From Plotosus lineatus (taxonomy: Eukaryota > Chordata > Actinopteri > Siluriformes > Plotosidae), in assembly GCA_024760905.1 (NCBI GenBank), contig CM045733.1:33822501-33886500 (forward strand): a stretch of DNA of 64,000 nucleotides, in the 5' to 3' direction. Made by a program: the position numbers and the translations under genes. The notes below the pieces were generated by a model, which did not search any database, had not been told where the DNA came from, and saw nothing but the letters and a program-made list of their open reading frames with translations. This document shows positions 1 through 12,500 of this stretch, in pieces (positions within the stretch are counted from its first letter, which is position 1; every line of letters starts with the position of its first letter).

Positions 1-226
1 ATACAGACACTCCCCGACTTACGTTCATCCGTTTTACGTTTTTTCGATATTAGGGTTTTTTTGTTTTTTTTAAAGGTCTAATTTTGAGTTTAGACGTACC
101 TACGTAGTACGCTGACGTAATGATGCAATGACGTAATGACGGTGCGTCCATTGTTTACAAACGACAGACTGAACGTGCCCCTCCTTCCCAGTTCAGTTAT
201 ATATACGTTTTATATATATATGTTTG

Positions 227-247
227 ATATATATATATATATATATA

Positions 248-312
<65 letters not shown>
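227..312. repeat. (TA)n microsatellite in left arm
   Basis: Nearly pure TA run with one TAATTA interruption, inside the left inverted repeat. A matching tract sits in the right arm at 2814-2883. Confidence 0.95.
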
Positions 313-316
<4 letters not shown>

Positions 317-2809
317 TATCAGTTATATAGCGTGTTACCCTTGTGTTAAGACGTCGTCTCTGTGATCTTTGTGTTCACACTGTTTTTGCAGACTTTTGTA
401 ACCCTAAGCAAATATGGTTGGTCAGAAGCGTAAGCATACTAGCGTGGGTGCAAGTCTCATACACAGAGATGAATTAACTATCTGCTCGGATCGGCACAAT
501 CTACAATGCATACTCAGTTAAGCAAAGAGAGTTGTAAAATGAATGGAAATCTGAATCCAGAAAAGAAAGAGAACTCCCTGCTCTGCTGGTGATTCACATC
601 AGTGCAGGCTGAGTACTAAACCAGTATTCAACGGCACCCTTGCTCACTTGAGAGACCGGAAGTCCGTATAACCCACGCTTTGTCTTAAGCACAAAATAAT
701 TAAACTACTTTTGGTGTTGAGCGCCTCACATATTGTAAGTGTTGATTGGCTGTTTTAAGCTTCATGTAAATGGACTCGGCTCAGTTTCATGTAATGTGAC
801 TCGGCTCAGCTTCATGTAAAGTGACCATCTGTTGACCATCGGAGCTATTTAGAAGTAGAAAGATTGCATCATAGAGAATGTTAAAGGTTATATTTGATAC
901 TGTATTTGATATTTGATGAGTGAATTTGATTAAAAGTTATGTATTTGAAATTATTTTGCTTGAATTTAATTTATTTGAAATTAATGTTGATATTATTTGA
1001 TATATTTGATATTATTTTACAATGTTATGTTTATAATAATTGATTTAGGGGTGTTTTATGATATATGGTAATGATATTTATGGATGTATAGTGCAGTATG
1101 AGCGTCATACGTCACTGTAACAACTTACGTTCGGCCGTTCGTTACACTAGGGGGAGGGGGTAAGATGTCAGTGTATCAATCTGTCGATCAACAATAATAC
1201 ATGCGCTCCGCTCGTGAATATATTAATATGTCTATATATTTTAATTTTTTTTTTTTTGTGTGTACGTTTTAAACTTTCAATGCGTGATTCGCAACCACCT
1301 AAGAGCGGTACACGCACAACAACAACAACAACAACATCGTTTGATTCGCTCAGCTTGACATAACACTGGTGTTAATGCTTGAAGCTTTTAAAGTTTTCTG
1401 CTACGCAAGGGTGTAGGCTGGGGGTGTGCACAGAGTGCACGTGCACACCCCCACAGCAGGAGTTGAGTTCCGCTGGACAAGAAATTATGTGTATTCACAA
1501 TCTTATAAATAAGAAAAAAAAAAAAAAGTCGGAGCTAAGTTCCATATGACTAGAGTCAGGAAGTAAACCGGAAGTTAACGTGCAACGTGCACTGTGCATG
1601 TGCACGCCCGAGCTGACCAATCAACAAACATAATATCAGTAAGCAATAATAGCTGAACACTGTCAATCAAACAAAGTGCGAGTGGGAGAATAAAGCACAG
1701 TTTGTTAGTCCCGCCTCCGGCTCCTGCACATGTGTTAGAACAGAAACATTGACACACAGAGAATGAATGGCTAAAATAATCATAAGCCATCCAGCCTGTA
1801 TCTGCAGCCTAATGGTCAGTACTTTTATAAAACTAATAGTATGTTTTTGTGCTGTAAATATGTATTAATATTTGTTTGTGCCTTTGAATAGATAAATAAC
1901 TTTAGCTCAATTTGTAAATGTATTTAGCACATGTACTTGCAGATGTAGTTTGAAATATATTTGAGAATGTTTTTGGTTGAACTATAATATTTGATTCGTC
2001 TTCTGAGAGTAATAGAAGAATCGTCTTATGCTGAAAAACTGTGCGTGTTGTTGGCGTTAGAGTCCATGTTGTTTATATCCTATAATATGCTGTGATATGC
2101 ATGCACTATATTTCATGTCGTACTTTGTATCAACCTGGTGACGTCACTGTAACTTTGTGTAGGCGGGCACTTAGCAATGGTGGCTTTCAGGTCAATAACT
2201 TATACGACAAGCACATAAAACAAAACCTCTGTGTGTGCAAAGGTTTATTTATGAATACTACCCAGCTACATACTACATCAGCTGCTGAAACATCAGAAGT
2301 CAGCTGACCACAAACTGAAGCGTGGTCATCCAAAAGCCAATGAACAATAAAAAATGCAAACGTTTTGAATTATATTTTAATATAAAATATTATTATTAAA
2401 AACAATGTAATTTTTATTATTAACACCTAATGTCTTAATATTAATAGTAAAGCAGGTGTCATTAAAAAGAATTCTTGAAAAGTAAATTTTTTTATTGATT
2501 TCATTATTATTTGACTGGTGTATAAAAGAGGTATTGATCAAGGAAATACATTGATTTATTTTATAAAAGCGTTTTGACCATTGTTTTGTTTAATATTTTA
2601 TTTAAAAATCCTGCCGAGAGATCATCAACATTTATTTGTACGCCTTCGGGGGGGAGGGGGGTCAAAAAAAGCATACTCTCTGTACGCTTGGGAAAATGTT
2701 GAAAATGTTGAACCGCCCCTTAAGGTTACAAAAGTCCATAAAACAGTGTAAACACAAAGATCACAGAGACGACGTCTTAACATAAGGGTAACATGCTATA
2801 TAACTGATA

Positions 2810-2813
<4 letters not shown>

Positions 2814-2883
<70 letters not shown>
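2814..2883. repeat. (TA)n microsatellite in right arm
   Basis: About 35 TA units, the counterpart of the left-arm tract of the same transposon. Confidence 0.95.
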
Positions 2884-2885
<2 letters not shown>

Positions 2886-3084
2886 CTGAACTGGGAAGAA
2901 GGAGGGGCAGGTTCAGTCTGTCGTTTGTAAACAATAGACGCAGCATCATTACGTCATTGCGTCATTACGTCAGCGTACTACGTAGGTACGTCTAAACTCA
3001 AAAGTTGACTTTTTTTTTGAAAAGAAAAAAAAACATAAAATCGAAAAACCGTAAAACGGATGAATGTAAGTTGGGGCGCGTCTG

Positions 3085-4806
3085 TATTAAGCAACAATTT
3101 CTGACCAATCAGATTGAAGGGTTTAGCCATATTATGGAACCGACTGGCATGTATAATGTCAGATCCTTGTTGTTAGAATAAAAGGGCCAAACGTTAGGTT
3201 ATGTTACATTACCTGAATGATGTGTTTTACTTATAACTAGTGGTGGGCATTGCCTAGATTTATATGTATTGAAATATATTGTGATTTCTAGCATGTATTG
3301 CGATATGTATTGCGATCTATTCAAGAAGAATTTTAAATTAAAAGTGAGCCTGTTCTTGTCAGTATTTATTCTTGATTTCAAAAAGATAAATGATACACTG
3401 GTTTGTGACCCCCCTCACGGCTGCATTGAGAGATATTATTGCCGCGTTTAGCAAAAAAAACAAAAAAAACAAAACATGCATGGTTAATGTGCCTTGTTGG
3501 AGATCAGGTTTATAGGACCGCTTCCCTCTTTTGCTCAATTTAAAATAAATGTTTAAACGAAAATCTAGATGCGGTAGGTCAGTAAATTTCTGAGCAATTA
3601 GCAACATGAACTGTGGTTTTGTTTTTGGTGGGAATTTCTGTATCCTGTATAAAAACAAATTCTATTGACTAAAGGCTTTCGTGACAATCCGCATTGCCCA
3701 ATCACGGCATGGCTCTTATTATACCGGGCTCTCCACAGACTGAATGACTGTAGATAAGAGGACGGAAACACGATTGTGTCAGGATTACATGCTGAGACTG
3801 CTATGGTTGCCTTGTTTTTCAAGGAAAGCATTACTTCCGTTTTAATTAGCGGGAATAGCTGAAGTTTTTTTAATGTTCCGAAGTTTTCCTAATGCATGTC
3901 AAAAAAAAAAATGTTTTTTTTTAAAGTATCGCAATACGTATTGTTTGCATGTTACAACCCGTTTAAACCGATAAACCGGTTTTATTACGCAGATCTACTT
4001 GTAACATCACTACTGTCATGACCTTAGTTACTATGTCATTAGTGGAGAAATTCAAATTTAAAAAAAATTTAAAAACATTTACAAATTTAAAAATATGTCT
4101 AACACCATATTAGCACGATCCTGTCTGTGTAAATGTAATGACTCTCTTAATATTATTATACCTTAGTACGACCCATATCTAGTAATAAGAACACAAACAA
4201 TAATATATAGCTCACGTGGAAGGTAATTTTTTTACATATACTAGATTGCAGCTACTATGATCCATGTTGTATATCTTATAGCTCATAGTATGTAATAAAT
4301 TTAATTTCATAGCATGTGCATGTGGTGCTACTTTAGGGATAGGAGAGACAATGTTGCACATCACTGTCAACATCCTGGGCTGTTTTGGTTGATTTAAAGC
4401 AGTTGTGTACTTTGCATCACTTAAAGGCCCAGTGTGTTCAGTTTCCACTGAATCTTGGCAAGGCATTTAGACTACTATTATACAACAGGAAATGTACTGC
4501 TGTAAAAAGAAATGCAGTCTGTCAGCCTTCTCAGTGGTGAAATACATGCAGCCAAATCTAGACCTTTTTATTCCAGTATTTATTTTAATTAATTTTAATG
4601 CAAATTAACATAACTGTTTAATAGTGTTATATTGAATTTGATCATTATACATTATTGGAAAAATTCCCAAAGGTACTTTGTACCTGGAATCATTTCTGAA
4701 CGGGAAACTATGTGTTCTGTGTAACTGTACAATCTGAACACTTAAAGCCACAAGAAAGTGTGGAGATGGCAACCACACTTACTCACTCACTCGCTCATTT
4801 GCCGAA
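3085..4806. other. No gene seen; possible hAT-like relic at ~3237-4013
   Basis: AT-rich sequence without a convincing reading frame. A block bounded by TAGTGGTGGGCA and CATCACTAC, with a GCAATACGTATTG-type interior, looks like a small non-autonomous hAT element. I could not find a clean 8-bp target duplication, so this is only a suggestion. Confidence 0.3.
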
Positions 4807-5655
4807 CCATTAACCGTATTTTCCGGGCCATAAGGCGCACCGGAGTATAATGCGCAATGTCAATGAATGTCGATTGAATGGTCTCCATTCATACATACGG
4901 TGTACCAGATTATAAAGCGCATTAAGCAAAACAAAAGTCAGATAAGTCAAACTTGATTCAACTCTCACAATAACTCTCACCATTGTTCAGTTGTAACACA
5001 TAAAATATAAAATAATACACTTCACAATAACTCTAAACATTTTTCAGCTGAAACAATATAAAACAATAAACTCACTTTTTCAGTTCATTCCTCTTCCACA
5101 AATCCATCAAATTCTTCATCTTCAGTGTCCGAGTTTAACAGTTGAGTGAGTTGGACATAAAGCCCGGATCCCTCTATTATTTTTTTAATTATTATATTAT
5201 ATTATAATATTTTATTATATATTATTCCCTCGTGCATGGAGTCAGATCAAGAAAGACTGAGATTAGAAGTCTACCTGGGTCGTGACCTTCACTCAGCTAT
5301 GCCCCCTTAAAGAGACATCCTCACAATAACAGACATAACAGAGATTAGGTGGAAAAACCAGGTACTTTAGTGTAACCTGAATACGATAGCAGTACTGGTG
5401 GTATTTGGACATAAAGCCCAGATCCCACTATTTTTTTTTATTATGTTATATTATAATATTTTATTATCTATTATTCCCTCACGTGCATGGAGTCAGATCA
5501 ATAGAGACGGAGATTAGAAGTCATCCTGCTTGTGACCTGAACTTCTCTCAGCCACGTCGCCTTAAAGAGACGTCATCAGAATAACAATCATTACAGAGAT
5601 TAGGTTGAAAAACCAGGTACTCAGCATTATGTGACTATGATAGCAGTAATGCTGA
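4807..5655. mobile_element. Element D copy 1 (GGCCATAAGGCGC-ended DNA transposon), 5' part
   Basis: Starts ACCGTATTTTCCGGGCCATA, then AGGCGCACC. Its first ~330 bases are collinear with a second copy at 14466. From 5151 it contains a 254-bp tandem unit beginning TTGGACATAAAGCCC, repeated at 5405, with a partial third unit at 7445. A Tigger-like element interrupts unit 2 at 5658. No transposase frame is visible. Confidence 0.65.
5151..5655. repeat. 254-bp tandem repeat inside element D
   Basis: Two successive units start TTGGACATAAAGCCC at 5151 and 5405. They share the AT-rich stretch, ATTATTCCCTC, GGAGTCAGATCAA, TTAAAGAGAC and the CAGAGATTAGGT block. The 5405 start also serves as the empty-site reference for element E at 15041. 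Confidence 0.85.
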
Positions 5656-5657
5656 TA

Positions 5658-5989
5658 CAGTGGTACCTTGACTTACGAAATGAATTGGTTCCGAAGGCAA
5701 GCTCGTAAGTCAAAATTTTCGTTAGATAAACTAAAAATTCCCATAGTAAATAATAGAAAACCAATTAATCCGCTCCAACCCCCTCCCAAACTCATATAAC
5801 CTGCTACAAACACGTATATTTCCCTTAATATGGTAAAGATAAACATGTAAAAACAATAAATATTTCATCATACTTATAATAATAAGACATGTACATTAAT
5901 ATGAATTAATAATAAATAATAATAAAACAAGAATAAACAAGAGAAACTCCATGTTAAATGTCATATTTAATCATATTCACACTGATAAG

Positions 5990-6040
<51 letters not shown>

Positions 6041-6105
6041 TAGAGATGAGGCGCATGCACACACACGCACACACGGTTCAGAGACAAGGTGCACGCACAT
6101 ACACA

Positions 6106-6143
<38 letters not shown>

Positions 6144-6152
6144 GCAGAGATG

Positions 6153-6232
<80 letters not shown>

Positions 6233-6252
6233 TAAAGAACCGAGGAGTGCGT

Positions 6253-6330
<78 letters not shown>

Positions 6331-6632
6331 GAAACAAAGCACATGTGCACAGAGACACACACACATACACACACAGTGTGGGAGGCACGGTGTGATGCCA
6401 GGAGGGGCATGTATGACCCTGGGGAACACGATGCCATAGTTGTCAGTGGCGCTTATTCTTGCGCTATGGTATAGGGAAAAAGCCCCGAGCAAACGATATG
6501 AAGTGCATTAAACACTATTTATAGTCGCGTGCGGGGCGCTGGAGGGGGTAAAAAAATTTTTTTTCTTTGAATAGGGGGTGCCACAGAAAATAATTTAGAC
6601 ACAATACGTTCTCGGAGCGTGAAGGAATACAC
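5658..6632 (+). mobile_element. Element A copy 1 (CAGTGGTACC Tigger-like), interrupted
   Basis: Starts CAGTGGTACCTTGACTTACG after a TA. It is collinear with the 5' and central parts of element A at 37589-39521, including CCAACCCCCTCCCAAA and the GAGCAAACGATATGAAGTGC block. The centre has expanded into CA repeats (5992-6376). The right end is missing: an RTE LINE fragment abuts it near 6632. Confidence 0.7.
5992..6376. repeat. Compound (CA)n microsatellite
   Basis: At least five CA runs separated by short GATAGAGATGAGGCGC- or GGTAAAGAACCGAGG-like spacers. Cysteine/valine and histidine/threonine frames through it are repeat artefacts. Confidence 0.97.
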
Positions 6633-6636
6633 GATG

Positions 6637-7444
6637 TGCTCATTCCTGATCCTATCCATCCTCGTTACTCCCAAAGAGAACCTCAACATTTTCATCTCTG
6701 CTACCTCCAGCTCTGCTTCCTGTCTTTTCCTCAGTGCCACTGTTTCTAAACCATACAACATCGCTGGCCTCAACACCGTCTTGTACACTTTTCCTTTCAT
6801 TGTTGCCGATACCTTTGTATCACACATCACTCCGGACACTTTTCTCCAACCATTCCAACCTGTCTGCACACGCTTCTTCACCTCTTTTCCACACTCTCCA
6901 TTGCTTTGGATTGTTGAGCCTAAGTACTTAAAATCCTCCACCTTCTTTATCTCTGCTCACTGTAACCTCACTGATCCTTTTGGGTCCTTGTCGTTTACAC
7001 ACATGTATTCTGTCTTACTGAGGCCAACCTTCATTCCTCTCCTTTCAGGGCATACCTCCACCTCTCTAGATTTTCCTCCACTTGTTCTCTGCTCTCACTA
7101 CAGATCACAATGTCATCTGCAAACATCATAGTCCATGGGGAATCTTGTCTCACCTCGTCTGTCAGCCTGTCCATCACCGTAGCAAACAAGAAGGGGCTCA
7201 AAGCTGACCCTTGATGCAGTCCCACCTCCACCTTGAACTCTTCTGTCACACCGATAGCACACCTCGCCACTGTCTTACATCTCTCATACATGTCCTGCAC
7301 CACTCTAACATACGTCTCTGCCACTACAGACTTCCTCATGCAATACCACAGTTCCTCTCTCGGCACCCTGTCATATGCTTTCTCCAGATCCACAAAGGCA
7401 CAATGCAGCTCCGTCTGACCTTCTCTGTACTTCTCTATTAACAT
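6637..7444 (-). mobile_element. RTE-type LINE fragment (reverse transcriptase)
   Basis: On the - strand the frames encode part of a non-LTR reverse transcriptase: AFVDLEKAYDRVPRE, GLHQGSALSPFLFA, the catalytic MFADDIVICSES, and DFKYLGSTIQSNGE, with a shift between the two frames. The sequence is nearly the same as the LINE at ~49785-52527. Both ends are lost: the 5' end starts inside the RT domain and the 3' end stops shortly after RMDRIRNEH. No source of full-length protein. Confidence 0.9.
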
Positions 7445-8203
7445 CCTTTCTTAAATTATATTATGTTTTAATATTTTATTATCCATTATTCCCTCAAATG
7501 CATGGAGTCAGATTAATAGAAGCAGAGATTATAAGTCTGACCGGTCGTCACCTGAACTTCTCTTAGCCACATCGCCTTAAAGAGACGTCATCACAATAAC
7601 AAACATTGTGGCGCCCATTCGCAGCGTGAGTATTGTTTTCATTACAGATTGGAGGTCATTATTTTTATGGAGCTGTATCAGCGTAACTTTAAATTCAAGA
7701 GGGTTAAGCCAAGGTCTCAGGAGGAGATCTGAAGCAGATGGGTGGTCACCAACTCTGTTCCGGGAGATCTGTCTTCCTGCAGGTTTTATCTCCAAGCACC
7801 AGGACACTCCAACTGAACTTCAAGCATGGTATTCTTGATAGCAATGAACCTTTCTCCCTGACGACACTCAAAGACATGACATTGACCGATGTAAAAATTG
7901 TGTTGTCACTCTTCTGACCGAGATACGGCATGAATAAATGGCAATGGATTGTGTTACTGACATGGCGAGCATGTTGAAAGAGAAGAGAGTAGACAAAATG
8001 TAGTGTGTCCCGCATTAGATAAAGACTGAATTTAGTTAATATAGTCTGTAAAAAATGACAGGCACTATTCAGAAGGGGAAAGGTCACATTGGAAGGTTGC
8101 GGTCTTTCGCTGAATTTGATTAAAGGTCACAGTTCATCTCCCTACACCACAAGAAGTCATTATCATTAACATGAACAGTAAGCAAAACTAACTGTAATGT
8201 AAA
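7445..8203. other. Partial third unit of element D, then unclassified sequence
   Basis: 7445-7720 matches the 254-bp unit and the GTAACTTTAAATTCA block of element D copy 2 (14930-15000). This suggests that the LINE and element A fragments were inserted into D copy 1. Nothing gene-like is seen from 7720 to 8203. Confidence 0.5.
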
Positions 8204-8688
8204 TACGGAGATGCCTCCCTTTCCGCAGTTAATTGGACCCAAGATCCCCCCACGACCACCGAATTCCGAGAAGTAGGATCCTCCCCCCACCCCCCAACTG
8301 GTATATACTGTACGTACATGTATATGGTATATAATATCCATAAATACATATGTAATGATATAAATGCTTCTAATAATAATGCATAAGATGTAAATAAAAT
8401 ATAAATACACACATATACAGACGCGTGCTTGAGCATGCACGCAGATGCACACCTCACATAAAAATGTAAGTAGTTTTGATGCGAGGTTTTGGATTGTTTT
8501 TTTGTTTTGTTTGCTTAGGATTTTTTTTACATAATTGGCCTTGTTTTTGTGGCATTTTCCTTAACTTTTTCCCCTATTCTTCATTAATTTCCATATTTTT
8601 TAATTCGATGAATATTAAAAAAAATAATAATAACGTGATGCACTGAAGCCGCATGAATTGAAGCGCGAAGTAACGAGTGATCCATGTG
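8204..8688 (-). mobile_element. Element B copy 2 (GGGATCCC Tigger-like), uninterrupted
   Basis: The reverse complement is collinear with element B at 37699-38930. Shared blocks are CAGTTAATTGGAcCc, CACGACCACCGAATTCC, the GCATGCACGCAGATGCACAC block and, at the other end, GAAGCCGCATGAATTGAAGC. It lacks the internal element C, so 8471-8472 (TA) is the unoccupied target site. Its terminal bases have drifted from GGGATCCC. Confidence 0.8.
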
Positions 8689-8694
8689 TATATG

Positions 8695-8724
<30 letters not shown>
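8687..8724. repeat. (TGTATA)/(TA) microsatellite
   Basis: Short TGTATA units merging into TA, followed by a T run. Confidence 0.9.
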
Positions 8725-8727
<3 letters not shown>

Positions 8728-9214
8728 TTTTTTTTTTCTTTTTTTATATTTGTATGTAGGCATAAAATGTGTTAAATCTAATTTTCAATAAGAAACAACA
8801 TGACGAAACTGTGCTTTTTTTTATTATGTAGGCTTCACTTTGATGGTAACAATTCCCTTGCAGATACTTCTTCGCCCACGCAAGGGTTTTTGTGGTCAAA
8901 TTCATTTTACTCTGTTTGATTGGATACTGTAGATTTCAGAAATGAAGATTAGCTCTCCAGAACTTTTAAATCCTGAAGGATTGATATACTGAATGCTATT
9001 GAACAGATTATACCTTTTCATACAGGAATAAAGCTTGATTATTTTCAAAAGTTTAGCGCCAAAGTTAAGCTCACCTCAGGTCTCGCTACAGTGTAAACAG
9101 TACAGTTTTACATTAATGTAGGAGTCAAATATAGGAGATTCGACTGCTTAGATAATGACAGGAGTGTTTTGATCAGAGCATCATTCTTATACACACACGA
9201 AGACATTATTTATT

Positions 9215-9220
<6 letters not shown>

Positions 9221-9290
<70 letters not shown>
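9221..9290. repeat. (TA)n microsatellite
   Basis: About 35 uninterrupted TA units. Confidence 0.97.
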
Positions 9291-9295
<5 letters not shown>

Positions 9296-9338
9296 GTTAA
9301 AGCACTTAGAGGCTGGTGTCCAGTGACATGGTCCTGAT

Positions 9339-9542
9339 TTAGCAGTTGTAAAAGTGGAAGTGGGCTTCCAGAGGACAGCAGTCCAGGGCTGTTCTCTGAA
9401 ACTTCACAACCCTTCTGTCTATCTTGGAGCTGAATGTGTAAGAAATGTCTTTTTCTTTGTCCTTTAGCTTTATATCTAACCTTTCTTGCAGTAGCGTTTC
9501 ATTTTCAAAGCCATCTGTAAAGTCAGCCAATTCCAATGACAA
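9339..9542 (-). other. Unassigned 67-codon open frame
   Basis: The - strand frame has balanced, charged, protein-like composition (for example GFENETLLQERLDIKLKDKE) and ends in a stop after HFHFYNC. A TTATCAG that could act as a splice acceptor directly precedes it. I do not recognise the family. It could be an orphan terminal exon, a retrocopy fragment or chance. There is no poly(A) signal close by. Confidence 0.2.
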
Positions 9543-12500
9543 CTGATAACAAGTTTCAGATGCGACAGAAGGTTAGGAGGAATGTACATTTATATTCCAG
9601 GTAGTGGAAACTGTGATTATATAAGTCTGTATGTTTGGTGGCGCATGTTTAGATTGAGCTAGATTGTAGGTTTGTTTTGAGCCTTTAGACAGTTGATTTG
9701 TTTATTTCGTTGTTGTGCAGTTGAAGCATGTATTTCAAGCCAAAGAGATTCAGATGTTTTTATTAATGCACCTGATTATAATTTTTTTGACCCAAAACAT
9801 ATTGTATTGAGCTTTTTTCATCGTCTTCAACATTTCCTGTTTCATTGTTTAAGATGTATATCAAATAATGAGGATCTACATGCTGTGACAAAACAACATG
9901 CACATGAATGTCACTTGTTATTTCTGGGCCTGACATTTGGGACATCTGCCATGGTGGGTATTTATAACAACACGCATGACATACCATGTTCCAAAGTCGA
10001 CTCTCTTTCATCAGTCTTTAGCCGTTATTGGTTGGATTCTTTACTGGAGTCTCAGCTGAACCTAAATTTACATAAAGCAAGACGCCAGCCTTGCTGTATA
10101 GCATACTGAGGTCACCACATCTTTGTGTCATGCAGTGGCTGCTGTCAGACTTTAATTTCTGATTGGTCAGTATTTTAAAGTACTTTAATTTCTGATTGTT
10201 GAGTAGTTGTTGTTCAATAACTTTTGCTACCATCATTTAGACCGTTACCAACATTTAGGAGTTTCCAGTGTGAGCATGACAGGGGCAATAAAATGACTAA
10301 AAGTTATAAATGACTTGTGTTTGTCCCACAACATTCAATTTAGCTGTAAATTAACACATTTATTGTATGGTAATAAATTCATGAAGTGTAGTCACTGTGT
10401 AAACAGAATTAAACAAATTGTTAAATACTGTTTCGGGACAGTAATAACTCTGTAGTGTTAACAGATCGCACTGCCTCGTTGTGATTTATTCCATTTTTAG
10501 GATTTGTATGCTTTGGCTCTACTTTTTTCACACAAGTAGCATACCACGCCACAAAAAACATACATCAAGATAGAACAGTCGTCATTCGCCATCCCCTGGA
10601 AAATGTTTATACACGTGTAAAAATGGTACACACGCAACATGCAGAGGAAGTTGATGAGGTCTTGACTTTCCCACATACGGTTCAGGGTCGCCATGTTGTG
10701 TACACTATTTGTCGAGTTTTTTATGTGACATAATTCCTATTTGTAGAGCTTTACTCTTACCTTTAAAGTAGTAGATTGTTTTAAGAATTTTTAGGGGATA
10801 AAAGGGAAGGATATATTAATAAAATGTAGCCAAAATTATGTGGAATCCTGTCTTATCTGGCAATCCTGAGTGGTTTCAAAGTTATAAAAGTTATATTTTT
10901 TCAATTTAAGTTTGCTATATGTTGTATTTTAATAAATTGCATCAATCTACTAAAAACTGGTATGTTTTGTGGCTTTGGCATTATAAGTACCTTCATGTTT
11001 TCAAAATCGACCTGAAAAATGAAGTGAGATAAATCCATGCTGTTGTTCTGAACGACCATTCTAGATGAAGGAACAGGTTTATTAAGTTATATATGAACCT
11101 TGGCAGTTATTGCTGAGCAGAAGCCATAATTCCAAGCTTAAAAAAGGCCAGCTGCTGCAGATCTGTATGGGATGTTATTACAACCTGGCACATGTCGAGG
11201 AGATGCCTTTGAAATCTGTTTGTTGTGGTCTAGAATCATGCTGTGAGGAAATCGTAATGACTCGAACGTTATTTTTCCACTGTTACTACAGAATGGAAGA
11301 ATTCTCCCTGTTAAAAGTGGGAAATGTTGTATCTTGTTTACATAGTTTTCAGTTTCCCAATCATTTACAATTTTTCGATATGACCATCTTTTAACATGAA
11401 ACACACCCTTGGATTCACTTTTCAAATGATCATCAAGAACATTTTTAATGTTATATTTTAAATATTAAATTGCATTTATAAGATTGCCTGTTCAACTGTA
11501 CACCAGAAAATAAATGGGACTACTGTTGTGTTCTTCCTGTGAAGCCGCCTCTATGATGGAAGTTGACCAGGAAAATTGAGATGTCCATTATTTAGCTGTG
11601 AAAAGAATAGGTATGTGGCCTAATGTACCTATTAAGGCTACCTGATTGGCATGTTGATGGCACACAGTTGTATAAGATTTGAACCTTTATATACTGTAAC
11701 ATTACAATTCCTCTTCAGTGGAACTAAATGCCGTGAACCTGTTTGATTATGACAGCACCCCTGGCACAAAGCTATCTCCATGAAACTTTGGTTTGCAAAG
11801 TTGGAGTAGAAGTGTTCTTCACAGAGGCCAACTGAACTGACTGACTGTACCCCAGACTTCCTCGGTGAAGCTCTTTTAAATGAATAATACCAAATTCTTA
11901 CAGCCACAAACCAAAATTTACTGGGAACCTTTAGACTAACACCAAACACATGGCGGCTACATCTGAAACAAGATGTTCAACACGATGTGATGTTCAGGTG
12001 TCCATATACTTGTGTCCATTTTTTAAATCTTCTGAGCCTTAATATATAGATTTCCATGGATACATTTAGTCTTATCTCGTGTGATGTTAGAGGCTTTAGG
12101 TCTGAAAATGAACATATTTTTTGGATTTAAATAACAGTAGCTTGTGGTTACTCTCTCCACCCAGACTCGACCCTTGATAACTAGAAACGTCATGTTAAGC
12201 ACTGCCAATATTTCTCATTCATTTTCACAGTCTTTGTCAACAACTAAAGGAAGGTCAGCGAATCCAAATTAATTGGGCGATTTCCTCCTTGCTAGCAAAT
12301 AGAGCCTCTGCCAAGACACCCAGTGGAAAGGCACAAAGTTCAGATGAACAAGTGTAGTTTGTCACAGGCTGTATAGTGAGGTGGTATAATAAGGAAGGAA
12401 TAAAACGCTTTACATGCTGATGTAGTAAAATTATTTACAATGAGTTGTTGTCGTACATTGCCACAACAAAGTGGATAAGTTTCCCATAACAGTTTGACCC

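Larger units (their letters stand above)
4..3084. mobile_element. 3.1 kb DNA transposon with ~370-410 bp inverted repeats, TA target site
   Basis: The first ~410 bases are repeated, inverted, at about 2717-3084, including the internal TA microsatellite in each arm. The ends read CAGACACTCCCCGACTTACG and, on the other strand, CAGACGCGCCCCAACTTACA, each flanked by TA. CAG termini plus a TA duplication fit the Tc1/mariner superfamily, and the CCCCGACTTACG style resembles Tigger/pogo ends. The interior (about 415-2715) has no transposase reading frame. A short frame from 414 begins with a basic KRKHTS stretch, like some Tigger proteins, but stops early. Probably non-autonomous. Superfamily is inferred from the ends only. 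Confidence 0.75.

Noticed and set aside
5954..6492. Long frames of HT, CV and similar dipeptides
   Set aside because: They are translations of the CA microsatellite on both strands. The same applies to frames at 17441-17946, 22061-22307 and 62517-62919.
9693..10109. 138-codon frame as a gene
   Set aside because: Biased AT-rich composition, no domain, no splice context.
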